Source: Pseudobdellovibrionaceae bacterium
GTDB taxonomy: Bacteria > Bdellovibrionota > Bdellovibrionia > Bdellovibrionales > Bdellovibrionaceae
Assembly: GCA_019637875.1 (NCBI GenBank)
Contig: JAHBUW010000012.1
Location: 80,550 to 144,549 of the forward strand
Length of the DNA: 64,000 nt
Reading direction: 5' to 3'
Shown here: in pieces, positions 1 through 8,265 of the stretch
How the letters are laid out: the number at the start of each line of letters is the position of its first letter
Position numbering within the stretch: position 1 is the first letter of the stretch
Translations under genes and position numbers: made by a program
The notes under the pieces: generated by a model
What the model saw: the letters and a program-made list of their open reading frames with translations, nothing else
Told to the model about the DNA's origin: nothing
The model's database searches: none

Positions 1-616
1 ACGGACCGTAGAACGACGAGGCGTACTTCGCGCAGTAAGACAGGATGCCGACGTTCGTGAAACCCTTCTCGTCGAGTGCTGAGCGGATCGCGCCGATGCG
101 GCCGTCCATCATGTCCGAGGGACAGACGAAGTCCGCGCCCGCTTCGGCGAGCGTGAGGGCCTGCTTCACCAGGACCGCGACGGTTTCGTCGTTCACGATC
201 TGGCCGTCTTTGACGAGGCCGTCGTGTCCGTGGCTGGTGTAAGGGTCGAGCGCGACGTCGCAGAAGATCACGAGATCGGGGTATTCCTTCTTCAGCACGC
301 GCACCGTTTCGGCGCACAGACCCTTCGGGTTGTAGGCCTGGCTGCCGCCGTCGTCTTTGAGCTTTTCGTCGATGACGGGGAAAAGGGCGATCCCCGGAAT
401 GCCGAGGTCGACCAGCCGGTCGCAGGTTTCAAACAAGGACTCGCGGCCCTCGCGGAAGATGCCGGGCATGGAGGGGATCGGAATACGCGCCTTCGGATCT
501 TCGACGATGAAGACGGGAAGGACCAGGTTGCGCGCACCGAGGTCGGTCTCGTGGACCATCCGACGGATATTTTCAGTGCGTCGATTTCTGCGTGGCCGCT
601 CGTTCATTTTCAGCAT
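1..616 (-). CDS. hemB: delta-aminolevulinic acid dehydratase (porphobilinogen synthase), 3' part outside window
   Basis: Cytosolic enzyme that condenses two 5-aminolevulinate molecules into porphobilinogen. Reading the minus strand gives a clear HemB N-terminal two thirds: an arginine-rich start (RPRRNRR), the segment ALDPYTSHGHDG, the stretch DFVCPSDMMDGR and, near the window edge, SYCAKYASSFYGP. The catalytic lysine region lies outside. The start at 616 is chosen because GGAGGA sits 8 bases upstream; an in-frame ATG at 607 is too far from it. The first 44 bases overlap the end of hemH in another frame, so the two are probably translationally coupled. It is the last visible gene of the heme operon. 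Confidence 0.95.
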   Translation of the reverse strand, partial: MLKMNERPRRNRRTENIRRMVHETDLGARNLVLPVFIVEDPKARIPIPSMPGIFREGRESLFETCDRLVDLGIPGIALFPVIDEKLKDDGGSQAYNPKGLCAETVRVLKKEYPDLVIFCDVALDPYTSHGHDGLVKDGQIVNDETVAVLVKQALTLAEAGADFVCPSDMMDGRIGAIRSALDEKGFTNVGILSYCAKYASSFYGP

Positions 617-1709
617 GCTGCAAGTCCTCCAGTTCGATCTCGACCTGTTCTTCGATTCGGTTCAATAAGTAGTTGTGCACTTTTTGGGTCCACTGCGCGT
701 CCGCGTTCAGGCACGGGATGCGGTCGAAGACCTCTCCGCCCAGCGCGAGGAATTTTTCGCGCAGGCCCATGTCGAGCTCCTCGAGCGTCTCCAGGCAGTC
801 CACCGCGAAACCGGGCGCGAGCACCATCAGCTTCTTCACGCCTTTTTGCGCCAGCGCGGTGATCGTGGGATCCGTCGCGGGCGTCAGCCAGGGTTCGCGC
901 GTGAGTTTCGACTGGAAGGTCACGTGCACGGGCACGTTCCGCCACTCGGGGAAACGGGCTTTCAATTTGCGCTCCAGCGCGCGCGAGGTTTCGTAGCACT
1001 GGCCGCGGTAACAGAGTTCATGCTGCAAGATCTTACACTCCGGCGTCTTCACGCAATTCTCGCAGCGCGGATGCATTTTCGTCACGTGCCGGACCGGAAT
1101 CGAATGGTAACTGAAAACGATGGCGTCGGGTTGCTCGAGCTTGCGATGTTCGGCGACCGAGTCCACGAGCGCGTCGATGTAGAAATCCAGATGGTAGTAA
1201 TGCTGGACGAGCTTGACGCCCCGAAACGGCGAGCGGCGCAGTTTCTCTTTCAAGTTTTCGAAGCTCGTCAGCGTCGAGCTTTCCGCGTACTGCGGGTACA
1301 TGGGCATGACCATGATGCGCTCGACCTTCTGTTTGCGCAGTTCCAAAAGCGCCTTCATCAGATCGGGTTCGCCGTAACGAAACGCCCAGACGATGGGAAG
1401 GTCCATCTGGCGGGTCAACGGCCCCTCTTGAAAATCCATCTTCAGATTTTTGACGAAGTCTTCGGTCAGGTATTTGAGCGGGCTTCCGCGCGAGGTCCAG
1501 ATTTTCTTGTAAAGCGCGCCCGATTTCGGGGCGCGAAACGGCGCGATGATTCCGTACACGAGGAGCGCGCGGAAAAGCCACGGGCGGTCGATGACGAAGG
1601 GATCCATCAAGAACTCGATCAAGTAATTGCGGACATCTTTGGTTTCGGTGGTGCGCGGGGTCCCCAGATTGAGGATCAGTAGGCCCCAGCGGCTGGTTTG
1701 CAGGCTCAT
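573..1709 (-). CDS. hemH: ferrochelatase with internal cysteine cluster
   Basis: Inserts Fe2+ into a porphyrin at the end of heme synthesis. The 378-residue protein starts with the family pattern GLLILNLGTP and carries the catalytic histidine in VFSYHSIPVRH. Directly after it is an insert with four cysteines, CENC then PEC and HELC, followed by the usual QCYETS segment. Shepherd, Dailey and Dailey described bacterial ferrochelatases with an internally placed [2Fe-2S] cluster; this spacing suggests that class, but cluster binding is inferred. The start at 1709 has GAAGGA upstream and overlaps the hemG/Y stop as ATGA. The 3' end overlaps hemB by 44 bases. Confidence 0.95.
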   Translation of the reverse strand: MSLQTSRWGLLILNLGTPRTTETKDVRNYLIEFLMDPFVIDRPWLFRALLVYGIIAPFRAPKSGALYKKIWTSRGSPLKYLTEDFVKNLKMDFQEGPLTRQMDLPIVWAFRYGEPDLMKALLELRKQKVERIMVMPMYPQYAESSTLTSFENLKEKLRRSPFRGVKLVQHYYHLDFYIDALVDSVAEHRKLEQPDAIVFSYHSIPVRHVTKMHPRCENCVKTPECKILQHELCYRGQCYETSRALERKLKARFPEWRNVPVHVTFQSKLTREPWLTPATDPTITALAQKGVKKLMVLAPGFAVDCLETLEELDMGLREKFLALGGEVFDRIPCLNADAQWTQKVHNYLLNRIEEQVEIELEDLQHAENERAATQKSTH

Positions 1710-2965
1710 CGGTTTTTTCCTTCGAACTGGTCGTCGACCCATTCGGTGATTCGGGTCAGCCCGATCCCCGCGACGTAGTTACCGACCAGACGGATCTTGC
1801 CCCAGTCCTTCTGGAACTCCGGCTGCACTTGGGCGAGCGCGAAGTCGTAGCGGGGAAGGCCCGCGGGCCATCTTTGGATTTCGACGTGCAGGGCGGGCAG
1901 GGCGCGGCCCGTATCGCGGGCGCGGGTCTCCTCGATCAGCTCGCGGATTTTCGCGTCCGGGGCCTGGGCGAGGTTTTCGCCCTTCATGATGTAAGTTTCC
2001 GAGCGGTGGGCTTCGCTGCGGCCTTTGAAGATGCGGTCGTTGAAGAGGACGCCCAAGACTTCGCCGCCGAGCTCGGGATGGTTCAGGTAACCGAAACCGT
2101 CACGGTCGCGGGCGTCGCGCGTGAAAAAGGCCGTGGCGGTGACGACCGGAACCCGCGGAACCGCCGCGAGCGCCTGAGCCAGCTTGGGCTCCAGGTTTGC
2201 CGTCAGGGCGGCCGCCGCAGGCGAGGACAAGGCGATCCAGATTTTACGGACGGCGGGATTCTTGTGAAATTCTTCGAGATCGGCGGGCGTCACGCGTTTT
2301 TGGATCAGTTGCGTTCCCGGATCTTCGTTGAGCCTTTCCACGAGCGCGCCGATCAGCTGCCCCATACCACGCGGGAACGAGACGGTGCCTTTGATCCGGC
2401 CTTTGAGTTTTGCGCGGCGTTTGCGTTTCGCGAAGAAACGGCCCAGCACGAGCTGCGCGGACAGCTCTTCCGCCGGCAGGACGTAAATCCCGCGCGTGGC
2501 GGGACGAAGCAGTCGTTCGGTCGCGGCGTGACCGAGCACGCGCTCGCCCCAGTCGCGGACGCTCTCGTCCGCGCGCGGGGGCATTCGTCCAGAGACGAGA
2601 CTCCACAAAATCCGCAGCGCCATGAGGACCGACTGCAAAATCGAAAGCGGCCAGCGTTGAAAGCCACGGGACGAGTGGATGAAACGGGCCTTGGATTCGT
2701 CGTTCGCTTTTAAGATCGGGATCTCGAGGTCTTTCGCCAACTCCACCAGACTGGGATTCGCCAAAAAACCGTTGGCCGCGGTTTCGGTCGGACCGAAAAC
2801 CGTTTGCCGCGTCTGGATCATGCCGCCGAACTGACCGGCTTCGTACAAACGCACCCACACCCCGGCCTGACGTAAACGCCAGGCGAGGTAAAGCCCGCTG
2901 AACCCGCCACCGATGATGACGTGGTGGGGTTCTTGGCCGTCGGGATGGCGTTTCAGTTCAAACAT
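1706..2965 (-). CDS. hemY: protoporphyrinogen oxidase, FAD-dependent HemY type
   Basis: Predicted flavoprotein that oxidises protoporphyrinogen IX (or coproporphyrinogen III) to the porphyrin. The 419-residue protein has the dinucleotide-binding motif IIGGGFSGLYLAWRL close to the N-terminus, an acidic residue ending the second strand (VRLYEAGQFGGM), and a C-terminal FAD motif region ending GNYVAGIGL. This is the HemY/PPOX amine-oxidase fold and not the flavodoxin-like HemG. I chose the ATG at 2965 because it follows GAGG at good spacing and sits just past the hemN stop; a longer frame upstream would overlap hemN. It lies between hemN and hemH in the operon, the expected pathway position. Confidence 0.9.
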   Translation of the reverse strand: MFELKRHPDGQEPHHVIIGGGFSGLYLAWRLRQAGVWVRLYEAGQFGGMIQTRQTVFGPTETAANGFLANPSLVELAKDLEIPILKANDESKARFIHSSRGFQRWPLSILQSVLMALRILWSLVSGRMPPRADESVRDWGERVLGHAATERLLRPATRGIYVLPAEELSAQLVLGRFFAKRKRRAKLKGRIKGTVSFPRGMGQLIGALVERLNEDPGTQLIQKRVTPADLEEFHKNPAVRKIWIALSSPAAAALTANLEPKLAQALAAVPRVPVVTATAFFTRDARDRDGFGYLNHPELGGEVLGVLFNDRIFKGRSEAHRSETYIMKGENLAQAPDAKIRELIEETRARDTGRALPALHVEIQRWPAGLPRYDFALAQVQPEFQKDWGKIRLVGNYVAGIGLTRITEWVDDQFEGKNR

Positions 2966-2973
2966 GTCCGGCC

Positions 2974-4356
2974 TCAGATCGACGAAGAGAAAATACGGGT
3001 TTGGGGTTGCGCGCGGCGGAAACGCAGATCGAAACCCAGACACGCGTTTCGCAGAAACGGGCGGCCCGCGTCGGTGATCTTGAGTTCGTGCGCGTCGAGT
3101 TCGACCAAGTGATCGGTCAGCATCGGCGCCAGAAATTCGCGAAGATCTTTTTCCTGCTCGGGACCGGTCAGGCGCACGTGCCCTTGGGTCATGAGCTGCA
3201 GGATCTGCGCGCGGGCCGTGCGGTCCTCTTCGCTCAGGCGGTGGCCGCGGAAAATGGGAAGTCCCCCTTTGTCGACGAGCTGTTCGTACTTCGGCAGCAC
3301 CTTCTCGTTTTGCGCGAACGCGGTCGGCGTTTCCGAGATGGAGCTCACGCCCAGGCCCAGCAGCACGTCGCTCGGCTGATCGCCGTAGCCCATGAAGTTC
3401 CGGTGAAGCGTTCCGTTCGTCAACGACTGCGCCAGCGAATCCGTCGGCAGCGCGAAGTGATCCATACCGATCTCGACGTAGCCCGCGTTTTTCAGCTCCG
3501 TGCGGGCGATTTCGTAGAGTTTACGTTTCGCTTCGCCCTTCGGCAGATCTTCGTCGCGGAAGAGTTTCTGCCCGGGCTTGATCCACGGAACGAGCGCGAA
3601 CGAGTACAGCGCGATGCGATCGGGGCGAAGCTGCAGGGTCTTTTCGACCATGACCCCGATGGTCTGTTCGGTTTGTTTCGGCAGTCCGTAGACCAGATCG
3701 AAGTTCAGTGAACGGAAACCGAGTTTACGTCCTTCGTTCACGACGGCTTCGGCCTGCTCGTAAGTTTGGTAGCGGTGGATGATGCGCTGGACTTCGGCGT
3801 CGAAGTCCTGCACGCCCAGGCTCAGCCGATCAAAGCCCAGCCGCCGCAGGACCTGCAGCTGCGTGGGGCGCGTGCGGCGCGGATCGACCTCGATCGAACC
3901 TTCGAAGTTCGAGGTGCGGGTGAGGCCCTCGAGCATTCGGGTCAGCAGCGACTCCATGTTTTCTTCGCTCAAAAAGGTCGGCGAGCCGCCGCCGAGGTGG
4001 ATGTGCTTGAGCGGGCGCTCGCGAAACTCCGGAACCCGCTCCAGATAAGCCGCGCGCTCTTTCAAAAGTCGCTCGACGTAGGGGATTTCGGTTTTGTGGT
4101 TTTTCGTGATCGTCGTATTGCAACCGCAGAAGGTGCAAAGGGTTTCGCAGTATGGGATGTGCAGGTAGAGCGACCACGCGGAATCCTTCGGGGTCAGGGC
4201 GTCCTTCAGGGACTTCACCCACTGCTCTTCGGTCGGCGTCTCGGACCAGTAGGGAACGGTGGGATAGCTCGTGTACCGGGGGGCCGGGACGTCGTACTTG
4301 CGAATCAGATCGGCCAGGGCCGGGGCACCCGCGGTGCGCGTGACGTCGCCGCTCAC
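2974..4356 (-). CDS. hemN: oxygen-independent coproporphyrinogen III oxidase (radical SAM)
   Basis: Radical-SAM decarboxylase that makes protoporphyrinogen IX from coproporphyrinogen III without oxygen. The 460-residue protein has the HemN signature HIPYCETLCTFCGCN, that is CxxxCxxCxC for the 4Fe-4S cluster and SAM, then GGGSPTFLS, and the C-terminal DHFALPTDSL region with the N-terminal RYTSYPTVPYW segment of true HemN. These separate it from HemW. The start is a GTG overlapping the hemE stop (GTGA), with GAGG upstream; an ATG further upstream would lie inside hemE. No HemF is seen in the window. Confidence 0.95.
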   Translation of the reverse strand: MSGDVTRTAGAPALADLIRKYDVPAPRYTSYPTVPYWSETPTEEQWVKSLKDALTPKDSAWSLYLHIPYCETLCTFCGCNTTITKNHKTEIPYVERLLKERAAYLERVPEFRERPLKHIHLGGGSPTFLSEENMESLLTRMLEGLTRTSNFEGSIEVDPRRTRPTQLQVLRRLGFDRLSLGVQDFDAEVQRIIHRYQTYEQAEAVVNEGRKLGFRSLNFDLVYGLPKQTEQTIGVMVEKTLQLRPDRIALYSFALVPWIKPGQKLFRDEDLPKGEAKRKLYEIARTELKNAGYVEIGMDHFALPTDSLAQSLTNGTLHRNFMGYGDQPSDVLLGLGVSSISETPTAFAQNEKVLPKYEQLVDKGGLPIFRGHRLSEEDRTARAQILQLMTQGHVRLTGPEQEKDLREFLAPMLTDHLVELDAHELKITDAGRPFLRNACLGFDLRFRRAQPQTRIFSSSI

Positions 4357-5393
4357 GAGAAGACCTCGCGCACGCGCTTCACGAAAGTGCGGACGTTCTC
4401 TTCGGGGGTTTGCGGCAGAATCCCGTGACCCAAACCGCAGACCCAACCGCGGCGCTCTTCAGGCGTTAGACGTTGCAACGGCAGGACCCAGCTCCACAGC
4501 ATGCGGTCAAAATCCGTCGGCGGCAGGAACAGCCATTCGGGATCGAAGTTCCCTTGGATGAAGTGCGCACGCGGATGCGCGGACGACGGGTCGTGCAGAA
4601 TGTCGGTCAGCTCATGGCGGTGATCGAAGCCCAACCCCTTGAAGGACTTGGTCATCAAACATTTCGCGAGCGCCGACTCGGAGAGTTCTTTGGAGTAGTA
4701 ACCGATCTTCCCGGGGAACGCGCGCGCCAGGCTTTCCGCCGGCTCCAGCGCCCAGGTCTGGAAGTAGTCGGGGGCGAGCTCGCCCGCTGCCGTGTCGAGG
4801 ATCATCACGACCTCGGCGCCGCCTTCCAGTTGCAGGCGGATGTTCTCTTTCAAGAGCGGCATCAGGTGCTCGTAGAACTGCGGCAGGATTTGGTTCGCCA
4901 GGGTTTTGGCGACTTTCATGCCGCCCTTGTGGCTGCCCTGGGTCGCGTAGGTGAAGAGCGTGAAGGGGCCGCCGATGAAACCGATCAGGCTTTTGTCTTT
5001 CGGCAGGACCTTGCGGGTTTCGATCAGCGCTTCTTTCTGGAAGGCGAGCTGGTCCACGACGGTCAAAGGATCGTTCAGTTTCAAAAGTGATTCGTTCGTC
5101 AAAGGCATGCGCAGCTTCGGGCCGCCGGCGTCTTCGAAGTAAAGACCCATGCCGAGCGCGTCCAGCGGGAACAGGATATCCGAGAACAGGATCGCCAGAT
5201 CGAAGTCGAAGTCCTGAATGGGACCCAGCGCGGTTTCGGCGGCGAGTTTCGGCGAACGGCACAGCTCGAGGAACGTGTGATTCTTGCGGAGCGCCTGGTA
5301 GTGACGATGGTAACGTCCCGCTTGGCGCATCATCCAGACGGGCGGCGTCGCTTGCGGGATCAGCTCGATGGCGTTTCGAAATTTGTCGTTCAT
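4353..5393 (-). CDS. hemE: uroporphyrinogen decarboxylase
   Basis: Removes four acetate carboxyls from uroporphyrinogen III to give coproporphyrinogen III. The 346-residue protein is of standard length and begins with the family signature WMMRQAGRYHRHYQALR, followed by ILFSDILFPLDALG with the substrate-binding aspartate, GFIGGPFTLFTY, and GFDHRHELTDI near the C-terminus. Its ATG overlaps the stop of the response-regulator gene as ATGA, so its translation appears coupled to the regulator. Confidence 0.96.
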   Translation of the reverse strand: MNDKFRNAIELIPQATPPVWMMRQAGRYHRHYQALRKNHTFLELCRSPKLAAETALGPIQDFDFDLAILFSDILFPLDALGMGLYFEDAGGPKLRMPLTNESLLKLNDPLTVVDQLAFQKEALIETRKVLPKDKSLIGFIGGPFTLFTYATQGSHKGGMKVAKTLANQILPQFYEHLMPLLKENIRLQLEGGAEVVMILDTAAGELAPDYFQTWALEPAESLARAFPGKIGYYSKELSESALAKCLMTKSFKGLGFDHRHELTDILHDPSSAHPRAHFIQGNFDPEWLFLPPTDFDRMLWSWVLPLQRLTPEERRGWVCGLGHGILPQTPEENVRTFVKRVREVFS

Positions 5394-6079
5394 GTCGTTT
5401 CCTCGTTTAGATTTTTAACCCACTGATAACCCACGCCGCGAACCGAACGGACGATCTGGCCTTCGTCGTCGCGGATCGTTTGACGGATCCGCACGATGGC
5501 GTTGTCGATCGTGCGCTGGGTGGGGAAGTTGTCGTGCCCCCAGACCTGATCCAGGATCTCGTCGCGGTGGACGGGCTTGGGCGAATGTTCGATCAGCATT
5601 TGCAGGACGCGGAAGTCCTTCGGCGCGAAGAAGGTGATGCCGCCGGATTCGTCGGTGAAACACATCCGCTCGAGATCCAGCTGGCCCGATGGAAGCTCGA
5701 TCACCTTGGGCGCGGCTTTGCCGGAGTGGAACTCCATCATGTGGTTGATGCGCAGAAGCAGCTCGCGGAAGTGAAAGGGCTTCGGGATGAACTCTTCGCT
5801 GCCGAGCTCGTAAGCCTCAAGACGGTTTTCGGCGGTATTCTGCGCGGTCATGATGATCAAAGGGCGTCCGCGACGTTTCACTTCCATCGCGAGATCAAAA
5901 CCCGAACCGTCCGGCAGCCCCAGATCCAGAATCGCCAGATCGTATTCGCCCGCGAGGAGCGGCTTCGCTTCGGCGAGACTGCGCGCCCAGTGGACTTCGA
6001 AATTTTCTTTCTTCAGACGTTCGCTGAGGGTTTGGCCCAGCGAAGGATCGTCTTCGGTCAGCACGATCTTCAGACTCAT
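5390..6079 (-). CDS. OmpR/PhoB-family response regulator inside the heme operon
   Basis: DNA-binding response regulator of 229 residues. The receiver domain (about 1-118) shows the acidic pair near residues 10-11, the phospho-acceptor Asp52 in LDLGLPDG, and Lys100 in IPKPF. The C-terminal winged helix (about 130-225) ends with RTIDNAIVRIRQTI and VRGVGYQWV, typical of OmpR/PhoB regulators that bind direct repeats about 10-11 bp apart. It overlaps the kinase upstream and hemE downstream by 4 bases each. Placement suggests it senses or controls heme or respiratory state; the target genes are not shown by the sequence. Confidence 0.93.
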   Translation of the reverse strand: MSLKIVLTEDDPSLGQTLSERLKKENFEVHWARSLAEAKPLLAGEYDLAILDLGLPDGSGFDLAMEVKRRGRPLIIMTAQNTAENRLEAYELGSEEFIPKPFHFRELLLRINHMMEFHSGKAAPKVIELPSGQLDLERMCFTDESGGITFFAPKDFRVLQMLIEHSPKPVHRDEILDQVWGHDNFPTQRTIDNAIVRIRQTIRDDEGQIVRSVRGVGYQWVKNLNEETT

Positions 6080-6984
6080 CGCGCACCCCCGGCTTTGGCT
6101 TTCGGCAGCACGACTTCACCGGGCAGGATCACTTCGACCTGAAAGCCGGGGCCGTCGTCGACGAAACGGATTTCGCCGTCGATCTGATGCAGCAGCTGCG
6201 CCGCGAGCGACAGGCCCAGGCCCGATCCGCCCGTGGGGCCTTGCGGAGTGAAGAGCTGGCCGAGCTTCGTGCGGTCGCCCGCGAAGCCTTTACCGTCATC
6301 CGAGATCTCGAGTTTGACGTGATCGGGGCCGTTCGCGCCCGGCGTGATCCGAAAGGCGCCCGCGTCCCCGTGCACGACCGCGTTCTGCATCAGGTTCTTG
6401 AGCACGGATTCCAGGATGCGGATGTCGGCGCGCAGCTTGGCGTCGCTTTTCAAAGTGATCTGGAGCGGGAACTGCGGTTGCAAGGTCGAGATCACGCTGG
6501 CGAGGCTGAGCTCCTGCACGAAGATGCTTTGGCCCGCGCCGCGCGCGAGGAAAAGCGAATTCTCCAGTTGAACTTCCAGGCGCCCCAGGTCTTCGAGGAG
6601 CTGCACCGCTGGCCGGCCCAGGTCGCTCGATTTGAAGTCGCTCAGGATGTTTTCGGTTTGCAGCTTCAAGCGCGAAAGCGAGGTCTTCAGCTCGTGACTG
6701 AAGGTCGCGAAGAATTTCTGGATCTGGAAGGCCCGGGCGCGCTCTTGCAGGATCAGGGCGAAGAGGGCCGCGCCGCCGATGAGCAGCGACAGGATGAGCG
6801 TCAGCATCTCCCAGAAGATCATGCGGTGATGGCGCGCGAGTTCATCCACGCCGAGCGCGCTGCCGCTTTCAACGCGGTCGAAGAACGACAGATTGAAAAT
6901 CAAAATCCAGACCGCGAGCGCCGTGGTGAAGCCCAGCCAAAGAATCGCTAGGAAAAGGCGCGCGTCGCGGGTCCTCAGTTTCAC
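6076..6984 (-). CDS. membrane sensor histidine kinase inside the heme operon
   Basis: Cognate kinase for the adjacent regulator, 302 residues. Two membrane segments (about 9-32 and 56-80) enclose only about 25 outside residues, so a large periplasmic ligand domain is absent and sensing within or near the membrane is likely (inference). His97 in FSHELKTSLSRLK is the phosphorylation site. The ATPase domain has LMQNAVVHGD (N box), DDGKGF (G1) and GGSGLGLSLAAQ (G2). The start is GTG overlapping the hemL stop (GTGA). It is compact, with no HAMP or PAS domain visible. Confidence 0.92.
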   Translation of the reverse strand: MKLRTRDARLFLAILWLGFTTALAVWILIFNLSFFDRVESGSALGVDELARHHRMIFWEMLTLILSLLIGGAALFALILQERARAFQIQKFFATFSHELKTSLSRLKLQTENILSDFKSSDLGRPAVQLLEDLGRLEVQLENSLFLARGAGQSIFVQELSLASVISTLQPQFPLQITLKSDAKLRADIRILESVLKNLMQNAVVHGDAGAFRITPGANGPDHVKLEISDDGKGFAGDRTKLGQLFTPQGPTGGSGLGLSLAAQLLHQIDGEIRFVDDGPGFQVEVILPGEVVLPKAKAGGAR

Positions 6985-8261
6985 CGGATCTTCTTTCCGG
7001 CGGCTTCGAAGGCGGCCAGGGTTTTGGCTTGGATCTCGGGCGTGTGCGCGAAGCTCATGAAACCCACTTCAAATCCCGACGGCGCGACGTAGACGCCTTC
7101 GGCGATCAGCGCGTGGAAGAGCTTCGCGAAGCTTTCTTTCTGTCCGGGGGGCAAATCACCCAAAGAGCGGATCGGCTTTTCACGGCGCTCGTGGAACCAG
7201 AAGAGCGAACGGAACTCGCTGACTTGAAGGTTCCAGTCCGTGCGGTCAAACAGCGCTTGCAAATCATTCGCGAATTTTTTGGAGCTCGCGTGAAGCGCGT
7301 CGAGTCCGCCTTGGGCTTCCACGCGTTCGAGTGAAGCGAGGCCTGCGGTCATGCCGACGGGGTTCGCGCTGAGCGTGCCCGCTTGGTAGACGGGTCCTGC
7401 CGGGGCGACCCAGTCCATGAGCTCGGCGCGTCCGCCGTAGCAGGCGACGTTGAAGCCGCCGCCGAGGACTTTGCCGTAGGCGCAAAGATCGGGGGTGATG
7501 CCGGTGACTTCCGCCATGCCGCCTTTGGCGACCCGGAAGCCCGAGATGACTTCGTCGAAAACGAGGAGCGCTCCGTGTTTCGTCGCGATCTCGCGCAGGA
7601 ATTTCAAGAACTCGGTCCGCTGCGGGAGCAGGCCGTAGTTCGCGGGGATCGGCTCGATCAGGATCGCCGCGATGTCATTGCCGTGGGCTTTGAAGATGCG
7701 CTCCACGTCCTCTTCACGGTCGAGCTCGGCGACCAGGGTTTCGCGCGCGGCTTCGGGGCTCACGCCCGCAGAGTCCGACGAGGCTTCGCCGGCCATGCCC
7801 GAGCCCGATTTCACGAGCATGCCGTCCGCGTGACCGTGGTAGCAGCCGTTGAACTTCAAAACGTATTTGCGTCCGGTCGCGGCCCGCGCCACGCGGATCA
7901 GCGACATGACCGCTTCGGTGCCCGAGGCGACGAAACGGAGCTTTTCAATATGCGGCACCCAGGTTTTGATTTTTTCCGCGAGCGCGAGCGAGTAGGGCTC
8001 GCAGGTGCCGAAGCTCCAGGCGGTGCGGATCATCTCTTCGACTTTGGCCTGCACGTGGGGATCGCGGTGTCCCAGGATCAAGGGGCCGAAGCTCATGCAG
8101 TAGTCGATGTACTTTTGTCCTTCGACGCTTTCCAGGTAAGCGCCCTGACCGGCTTTGAAAAAGAGGGGCTCGCCACCAACGCTGCGAAACGCGCGGACGG
8201 GAGAGTGGACGCCGCCGGGAGCGACTTTTTGCGAGCGGGCGAAGAGTTCTTTGGAGTTCAT
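6981..8261 (-). CDS. hemL: glutamate-1-semialdehyde 2,1-aminomutase
   Basis: PLP enzyme that isomerises glutamate-1-semialdehyde to 5-aminolevulinate, the second C5-pathway step after HemA. The 426-residue protein starts with the typical LFARSQKVAPGGVHSPVRAF, contains FDEVISGFR, and has the PLP lysine in CAYGKVLGGGF. The ATG at 8261 is preceded by AAAGG about 8 bases away; this site lies within the end of hemCD. Standard length and all expected motifs are present. Confidence 0.96.
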   Translation of the reverse strand: MNSKELFARSQKVAPGGVHSPVRAFRSVGGEPLFFKAGQGAYLESVEGQKYIDYCMSFGPLILGHRDPHVQAKVEEMIRTAWSFGTCEPYSLALAEKIKTWVPHIEKLRFVASGTEAVMSLIRVARAATGRKYVLKFNGCYHGHADGMLVKSGSGMAGEASSDSAGVSPEAARETLVAELDREEDVERIFKAHGNDIAAILIEPIPANYGLLPQRTEFLKFLREIATKHGALLVFDEVISGFRVAKGGMAEVTGITPDLCAYGKVLGGGFNVACYGGRAELMDWVAPAGPVYQAGTLSANPVGMTAGLASLERVEAQGGLDALHASSKKFANDLQALFDRTDWNLQVSEFRSLFWFHERREKPIRSLGDLPPGQKESFAKLFHALIAEGVYVAPSGFEVGFMSFAHTPEIQAKTLAAFEAAGKKIR

Positions 8262-8265
8262 GATG

